Assembly (NCBI GenBank): GCA_017475405.1
Contig: JAFVFN010000014.1
Coordinates: 44,652 to 108,651, forward strand
Direction: 5' to 3'
Origin: Elusimicrobiaceae bacterium
GTDB lineage: Bacteria; Elusimicrobiota; Elusimicrobia; Elusimicrobiales; Elusimicrobiaceae
DNA: 64,000 bases
In this document: one piece after another, positions 60,079-64,000 of the stretch
Layout: the number at the start of each line of letters is the position of its first letter
Position numbering within the stretch: position 1 is the stretch's first letter
Notes under the pieces: generated by a model
What the model was told of the DNA's origin: nothing
What the model saw: the letters and a program-made list of their open reading frames with translations, nothing else
Databases searched by the model: none
Position numbers and translations under genes: made by a program

Positions 60079-60647
60079 ACCGAGAACAAGCACTTACACT
60101 TCTTAAAAAATACAACCAGGAACCGTTCCACCTGCAACATGCGTTGACCGTAGAAGCGGTTATGCGTCATTTCGCCGTGCAACTCGGATACGCTGATGAG
60201 GCCGAGTTTTGGGCCTTGTGCGGACTGTTACATGATATTGATTTTGAAAAATTTCCGACCGAACATTGTAAAAAAGCACCGGAGTTACTCCGTGAAATCA
60301 ACGCCGATGACAAACTTATACACGCGGTTTGTTCCCACGGATACGGTATCACCTGTGACGTTAAGCCGGAACATGAAATGGAAAAAGTACTCTTCGCAAC
60401 CGACGAGCTGACCGGCCTGATTGGCGCGGCGGTCCGCATGCGCCCGTCCAAAAGCGTAAGTGATATGGAGCTTTCCAGTCTTAAGAAAAAATTTAAAGAC
60501 AAAAAGTTTGCCGCCGGCTGCAGTCGTGATGTCATCAAACAAGGGGCCGACATGCTCGGATGGGAATTAGATAAACTCTTAGAACAAACCCTGCAGGCCA
60601 TGAAGGCGACCGAACAAGATCTTCAAACCCGGTTAAACGCTCTGTGA
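60075..60647 (+). CDS. HD-domain phosphohydrolase
   Basis: 190 residues. The HD fold shows HALTVEAVMRHFA (first His), LCGLLHDIDFEKFP (the HD doublet) and a later HAVCSHGYG with TDELTGLIGA supplying the last Asp. This small stand-alone form is common in anaerobes. It may act on nucleotides or alkyl phosphates; the substrate is not known. It starts within the end of the GDPD-like gene (ATGA), so the two are coupled. Confidence 0.85.
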   Translation: MNREQALTLLKKYNQEPFHLQHALTVEAVMRHFAVQLGYADEAEFWALCGLLHDIDFEKFPTEHCKKAPELLREINADDKLIHAVCSHGYGITCDVKPEHEMEKVLFATDELTGLIGAAVRMRPSKSVSDMELSSLKKKFKDKKFAAGCSRDVIKQGADMLGWELDKLLEQTLQAMKATEQDLQTRLNAL

Positions 60648-60655
60648 GCAAGCTT

Positions 60656-61393
60656 CTATAAGTCCATCGCTTGTGCCAACTTCGTAAAAAACGCTCCGGC
60701 CGGTTCCGGGAAATACAAATCCGTAATGTGTCCGCTGTAGGCCGAGGGGCGGGGATTGATTTCTACAATTTTGGCTCCGTGTTCTTTGGCAGCCAGGGGC
60801 AAACTGCACGCCGGCATGACTTGTCCGGCAGTACCAACAATAATCATTAAATCCGTCCCTGCCGCCATATCGGCCGAGTTTTCATACGCGCGCGGAGGGA
60901 TCCCTTCTCCGTAAAATACAAAGTCCGGTTTTAGTACACCGCCGCACAAACAGGTAGGGGGAACTTCCTCTAAGTTAATATCCTCCAAACGGTACTTACG
61001 CCCGCAGTGCAAACAAGAGAGCGTATGGATCGTTCCGTGAAATTCCTGTACATTTTGACTGCCGGCACGTTGGTGAAGTCCGTCTATATTCTGTGTAATA
61101 ATGCCTTTGAGAAGGCCCTTTTGCTCCAACTTCGCCAGTACCCGGTGTGCCGGGTTGGGAAGTGCCTCATCCATGTCTGTAAAAAATATTTTTTTCATTT
61201 CCTGCCAACTGTGTTTCGGGTCGGATAAGAAAAAATTAATCTCAATAAACTTCGGATCGTATTGGTTCCATAAGCCGCCGGCCCCGGTAAAAGGGGCAAT
61301 GCCGCTTTCCACGCTCACACCGGCCCCGGTAAATGCCGTAGCGTAGCGGGCTGATTTAAGCCATGTAATTAGTTGTTGCAGTTCGTTATTCAT
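60656..61393 (-). CDS. cobB: NAD-dependent protein deacylase (sirtuin)
   Basis: 245 residues. It has FTGAGVSVESGIAPF (NAD binding), ITQNIDGLHQRAGS (catalytic region) and FHGTIHTLSC. The zinc-binding set is CLHCG...CLCGG. GVLKPDFVFYGEGIP follows, and later VGTAGQVMPACSLP. The HG pair supplies the catalytic His. Length and motifs match class III/U bacterial sirtuins. It removes acyl groups from lysines. It is convergent to the HD gene with 8 bp between. Confidence 0.93.
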   Translation of the reverse strand: MNNELQQLITWLKSARYATAFTGAGVSVESGIAPFTGAGGLWNQYDPKFIEINFFLSDPKHSWQEMKKIFFTDMDEALPNPAHRVLAKLEQKGLLKGIITQNIDGLHQRAGSQNVQEFHGTIHTLSCLHCGRKYRLEDINLEEVPPTCLCGGVLKPDFVFYGEGIPPRAYENSADMAAGTDLMIIVGTAGQVMPACSLPLAAKEHGAKIVEINPRPSAYSGHITDLYFPEPAGAFFTKLAQAMDL

Positions 61394-61427
61394 AGCATTA
61401 TTGTAGCAATTAAGTTACAATATAAGC

Positions 61428-62054
61428 ATGAAAAAACTTTGGGATTTTATAGATCCGCAACGCAAAGGACCTTTATTTTGGCATTACGGCTGGAAGGGCA
61501 TCCTGTTTATCGTCCTGGGTACTTATCTCATGTACCGGTGGATTATCGGACCGCATTCCTCGGCGTTTTCCGGAGTACTTTATCTGTTTACTATCGGGAT
61601 CCATGAAGCGGGGCATCCGATTTTTCGCATTTTATTCATGGGCAACTTTTTTATGACCATTATCGGCGGAACCGTCATGGAGTTGGGGGTACCCGTTGTG
61701 GCTTTTTGTTCTTTCTTACACCGCAAACATGAAATCCAGGCCGATGTGTGTATCTGGCTCCTGGCCATTGCCTGCTACAGTGTGGGTCACTACGCAGGAT
61801 GCAGTCTGGACCCGGTAATTTCACTGTTAAATGCCGGTCCAGAAACATTGCCGGATTGGGACTATATGCACAAATGGTTTGGAACCGAAGGGTACGAGTG
61901 GTATGTGCGACACGGATTTTACCTGCTAAGCGCCTTTTTAACAGCGCTAGGGACATATCTGTTCTTTGCCCACTTTTGGGCGTGGAATAACCCCGACGGA
62001 CATAATTACAACGAAGACCGGGATGAGCATGATTCTTTTTTCATGCGTTTTTAG
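61428..62054 (+). CDS. Membrane metalloprotease-like protein with HEAGH motif (M50-like)
   Basis: 208 residues, about four membrane helices. FTIGIHEAGHPIFRILFMGNFFMTIIGGT places HExxH at the start of a helix followed by Gly-rich loops, as in site-2 proteases. ACYSVGHYAGCSLDPVISLL could supply the third metal ligand (LDP at the position of the usual LDG). The rest differs from known S2P, so it may be a divergent or small M50 protein. TACAAT (61416-61421) is exactly 6 bases before the ATG: leaderless. Confidence 0.65.
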   Translation: MKKLWDFIDPQRKGPLFWHYGWKGILFIVLGTYLMYRWIIGPHSSAFSGVLYLFTIGIHEAGHPIFRILFMGNFFMTIIGGTVMELGVPVVAFCSFLHRKHEIQADVCIWLLAIACYSVGHYAGCSLDPVISLLNAGPETLPDWDYMHKWFGTEGYEWYVRHGFYLLSAFLTALGTYLFFAHFWAWNNPDGHNYNEDRDEHDSFFMRF

Positions 62055-62119
62055 TCTTTTGCACACCCTCTGTAGAAATTGCTAAAATATAGGTGTTATC
62101 TTAACAAGGAGTATGTACC

Positions 62120-62437
62120 ATGAAAAAATTAGTTTTATGGAGCGTCCTGGCGGCCTTAGCAGCCGGTTGTGCCTCCTCTACCAGCACCACCACGGCTACC
62201 ACTGCCAACCAAACATTAACTTTAGAAGAAGCTTTACAGAAATCGGCCGAAACACGCCAAAAATTGCAGGAAGCCAAAGAAGCTTACCAATCTGCGCGTG
62301 AAGCCAGTGCGGCTGCCCAGGCCAGTAGTAATACTTCTGTAGCCGATACCGTTAAAAACCAAATCAAACAAAAAGTAGACGACTCTAAAAACCAAGTAAA
62401 CACCGAAGTGCAAGCTTGGAAAGATGTGTTGAAATAA
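62120..62437 (+). CDS. Small Lpp-like lipoprotein
   Basis: 105 residues. The signal peptide MKKLVLWSVLAALAAGC ends in a lipobox (LAAG/C). A Thr/Ser-rich linker precedes an alpha-helical coiled coil (EALQKSAETRQKLQEAKEAY, then ASAAAQASS), reminiscent of murein lipoprotein or OmpA-binding helices. AAGGAG is 8 bases before the ATG. A 13-bp stem terminator follows. Confidence 0.82.
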   Translation: MKKLVLWSVLAALAAGCASSTSTTTATTANQTLTLEEALQKSAETRQKLQEAKEAYQSAREASAAAQASSNTSVADTVKNQIKQKVDDSKNQVNTEVQAWKDVLK

Positions 62438-62460
62438 ACAGTTACGTAAGTAGATTTGAA

Positions 62461-62522
62461 ATTCTGCCCTATATATATTCTATATGATCAATAAAAGAAT
62501 AAATTATAGGGCAGAATATTTT
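62461..62522 (+). terminator. Long-loop terminator after the lipoprotein
   Basis: ATTCTGCCCTATA (62461-62473) / TATAGGGCAGAAT (62505-62517), perfect 13-bp stem, then ATTTTT. Confidence 0.72.
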
Positions 62523-62589
62523 TATTTCTAGGGAGCGGACGCGTAATTATATTCTTGACAAACACAGCAAAGTTCACTATACTATTTGT

Positions 62590-62651
62590 ACGATGAGACA
62601 ACGTCTATTTCACGTTGGTTTGGGGAAATCCCCAGCTCATCGTCTTTTTTT
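62590..62651 (+). ncRNA. Small structured RNA (three-way junction) with own promoter and terminator
   Basis: TTGACA (62555-62560), 17 bp, TATACT (62578-62583) predicts a start at about 62590. The RNA folds as ACGATGAG (62590-62597) with CTCATCGT (62636-62643), enclosing CAACGT/ACGTTG (62599-62604 with 62612-62617) and GGGG/CCCC (62622-62625 with 62630-62633). T7 follows (62645-62651). So the outer stem itself is the terminator and the transcript is about 62 nt. It is 66 nt before a CopG-type antitoxin gene. It is unlike the pilin leaders and not a family I recognise. Confidence 0.72.
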
Positions 62652-62716
62652 ATCCAAATGAAACAGATATAGACTCCGCATTGTATCATACGAACTATAA
62701 CCCAAACTTTCAATTT

Positions 62717-62926
62717 ATGAAAAAAGAATATAACTTTGCCAATTCACAACCAAATCCTTATATAACCCAATTACGCAAGCCAATATCCATTCGCTTAAAT
62801 ACGGATACGATCGCGTATTTCAAACAAACGGCACAGGCACTTGATATTTCATATCACAGACTAATTAGCATGTACTTGGAAGACTGTGCCGTTCAACGAC
62901 TTAAACCGTCTATCACTTGGAAATAA
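62717..62926 (+). CDS. CopG/BrnA-type antitoxin
   Basis: 69 residues from ATG 62717. It begins MKKEYNFANSQPNPYITQLR and continues with KPISIRLNTDTIAYFKQTAQ, then RLISMYLEDCA. This matches ribbon-helix-helix antitoxins of the BrnA/CopG group (N-terminal NPY, then ITIRLDxDTIxYFK and INxYLRDC). No BrnT-like toxin is adjacent, so it is an orphan, or its partner is lost. There is no Shine-Dalgarno site before the ATG. The frame is open back to 62615 through the small RNA, so the true start is uncertain. Confidence 0.78.
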   Translation: MKKEYNFANSQPNPYITQLRKPISIRLNTDTIAYFKQTAQALDISYHRLISMYLEDCAVQRLKPSITWK

Positions 62927-62950
62927 CAATTCTGATGCAATCATCATAGA

Positions 62951-62981
62951 AAAAAGGACTGGTAATATCCGGTCCTTTTTT
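62951..62981 (+). terminator. Terminator after the antitoxin gene
   Basis: AAAAAGGAC / GGTCCTTTTTT stem with an 11-nt loop. Its T-run overlaps the promoter region of leader RNA copy 8. Confidence 0.8.
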
Positions 62982-63003
62982 GTACACTATAAGTACAATT
63001 TAT

Positions 63004-63221
63004 CTGTTTTTGGAACCGTATTATAGGATACGGTGCACTTTAGATATCTAAAGGCATATCAACGCCAAAAACGGCTGTTTTAAGTACAAAACTTAAGTGG
63101 GCAGCTCCCAACAAAGTTTTGTGCTGAATGTTTATCGTTTCTGCAGTCTGCAGGATCGGTAAACTACGGCTGTTATATATGGGTTGCGTTGATATGACCC
63201 CTCCATATGGCAGCCGTTTTT
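63004..63221 (+). ncRNA. Pilin leader RNA, copy 8
   Basis: P1 is 63004-63013 with CCAAAAACGG 63065-63074. P2 is CCGTAT 63016-63021 with ATACGG 63028-63033. P3 is CTTTAGA/TCTAAAG (63038-63053). P4 is AGTACAAAACTT/AAGTTTTGTGCT enclosing TGGG/CCCA. P5 is TTTAtCG..CTGCA/TGCAG..CGGTAAA. P6 is ACGGCTG 63166-63172 with CAGCCGT 63211-63217 extended by ATATGG/CCATAT, then T5. The variable pair is CATATCAACG 63055-63064 with CGTTGATATG 63187-63196 (10 bp). Confidence 0.85.
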
Positions 63222-63267
63222 ATTGCGTTTCATAAACAGGAAATTGAACTTACTCAGGAGAATTATT

Positions 63268-63813
63268 ATGAAATACAATAAGCGAGGTTTTACCTTAATC
63301 GAACTGTTAGTCGTCGTATTAATTATCGGTATTTTAGCAGCTGTGGCCTTACCACAATATCAAAAGGCCGTGGAAAAAAGCAGAGCAACCGAAGCGATGA
63401 GCGTATTGAAAACAGTATATGAAGCCCAAAAGGCCTATTATTTAGCCAATGCTACATATGCCGAAAAATTCGATGACTTGGATATAGATATTCCCTTGTC
63501 AGGAACTATAACCCCTTTTACGCACAATGGGATAACAGATGTTCGCTCCAATGCAAACTGGTCTGTTATACTATATCACGATAATAACGGAGTGATAATA
63601 TTCGCGTACCGTATTAGCGGTCCGTATGCAAATATCGGGGGATTTAAGATAATACTCCAAGATACCAACCCTGGAGTCTATATTCCCACAGATACATTAC
63701 TATGTGCTGAGAGAAAATCGGATACCTATACTCCTAACGGGAATTATTGTAAAAAATTATTTAATGGCACACAAAATAAGAAGTATTCCGGGGGTACCGA
63801 TTACAAAATATAA
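63268..63813 (+). CDS. Type IV prepilin / pseudopilin
   Basis: 181 residues from ATG 63268 (AGGAG 8 bases upstream; an upstream in-frame start lies inside the leader tail and is rejected). NKRG then FTLIELLVVVLIIGIL (Gly at -1), AAVALPQYQKAVEKSRATEAM. The box is AYYLANATYAEKFDDLDIDIP. The globular part is Asn/Ile-rich with only two cysteines (LLCAERKS, YCKKLFNG). It is under leader RNA copy 8 and ends at a strong terminator. Confidence 0.92.
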   Translation: MKYNKRGFTLIELLVVVLIIGILAAVALPQYQKAVEKSRATEAMSVLKTVYEAQKAYYLANATYAEKFDDLDIDIPLSGTITPFTHNGITDVRSNANWSVILYHDNNGVIIFAYRISGPYANIGGFKIILQDTNPGVYIPTDTLLCAERKSDTYTPNGNYCKKLFNGTQNKKYSGGTDYKI

Positions 63814-63820
63814 TAACCAT

Positions 63821-63844
63821 CCCCCGGCAAAGCCGGGGGTTTTT
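63821..63844. terminator. Terminator after the last pilin
   Basis: CCCCCGGC (63821-63828) / GCCGGGGG (63832-63839) followed by T5, between convergent genes. Confidence 0.88.
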
Positions 63845-63879
63845 CACAGACGGGCCAAGCCTTGCCTACTAGCTCTGGG

Positions 63880-64000
63880 CTAAAAGCCCTTCTTAACAGC
63901 CTGCCACACGCGACTTCCCACGCTCTGTTTGAACGGATCTGCATCAAATGGCAGCCGTTCCCCTAATTCGTCCTCCTTTAGTTGGTTCTTTATATACTCC
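63880..64000 (-). CDS. C-terminal end of an unidentified protein (runs off window)
   Basis: The minus-strand frame enters from beyond 64000 and ends with ERLPFDADPFKQSVGSRVWQ and AVKKGF before a TAG at 63880-63882. About 39 residues are visible, hydrophilic with one amphipathic helix at the end. The frame and codon use look real, but the product cannot be named from this piece. Confidence 0.6.
   Translation of the reverse strand, partial: EYIKNQLKEDELGERLPFDADPFKQSVGSRVWQAVKKGF

Overview
The window looks like a stretch of a diderm, fermentative, probably gut-associated bacterium, most likely of the Elusimicrobiota. This is an inference from gene content, not from a phylogenetic marker. The support is a long-type PPi-dependent phosphofructokinase, Kdo transferase and heptosyltransferase-like genes (so an outer membrane with lipid A core), lipoproteins, an oxygen-defence pair (rubrerythrin plus Fur/PerR), FeoAB, a small 2[4Fe-4S] ferredoxin, and above all 14 separate type IV prepilin/pseudopilin genes scattered singly among housekeeping genes. 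A large dispersed pilin repertoire is, to my recollection, a reported trait of Elusimicrobium.

Layout. 1-5 kb: end of a RecB-like nuclease gene, two pilins, tRNA-Arg with integrase debris, and pfp. 5-13.5 kb: a secreted WP-repeat protein, an orphan TaqI-like DNA methyltransferase, an MFS exporter, rubrerythrin/PerR, a flavoprotein. 13.5-21 kb: membrane proteins, AsmA-like protein, waaA and a GT9 enzyme. 21-30 kb: PC4-like DNA-binding protein, a Ser/Thr kinase-PP2C pair, groES-groEL. 30-38.4 kb: DUF4143 ATPase with palindromic operators, secreted proteins, Bax1-I protein, pgk, secG, tRNA-Leu. 38.4-49 kb: two paralogous EamA transporters, HAD hydrolase, cyclodeaminase-like protein, a giant GYF-domain membrane protein, pepT, a lipoprotein. 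49-64 kb: an XRE pseudogene, feoAB fusion, ChaN-like protein, ferredoxin, ankyrin protein, YejM-like sulfatase, sirtuin, M50-like protein, a small RNA next to a CopG-type antitoxin.

The main discovery is in the control of the pilins. All eight plus-strand pilins are preceded by a roughly 200-nt conserved structured RNA leader that ends in an intrinsic terminator 30-40 nt before the ribosome binding site. In every copy a 9-11 nt segment inside the first helix is exactly complementary to the loop of that terminator. The sequence of this pair differs in all eight copies while the complementarity is kept, so it is a hypervariable, covarying pseudoknot. I do not recognise it as a known riboswitch. 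All six minus-strand pilins lack the leader. Each instead has a promoter whose -35/-10 spacer contains a run of 12 or 13 T, giving spacers of 16 or 17 bp, the classic design of a phase-variable promoter. Two of these promoters are identical over about 68 bp except for one base in the run.

A second pattern is leaderless transcription: in about a dozen non-pilin genes a -10 hexamer sits six bases before the ATG, with no Shine-Dalgarno sequence. Pilin genes and many housekeeping genes instead use clear AGGAG sites. Debris of integrases, XRE regulators and DUF4143 ATPases lies in the gaps, often close to pilin insertions.
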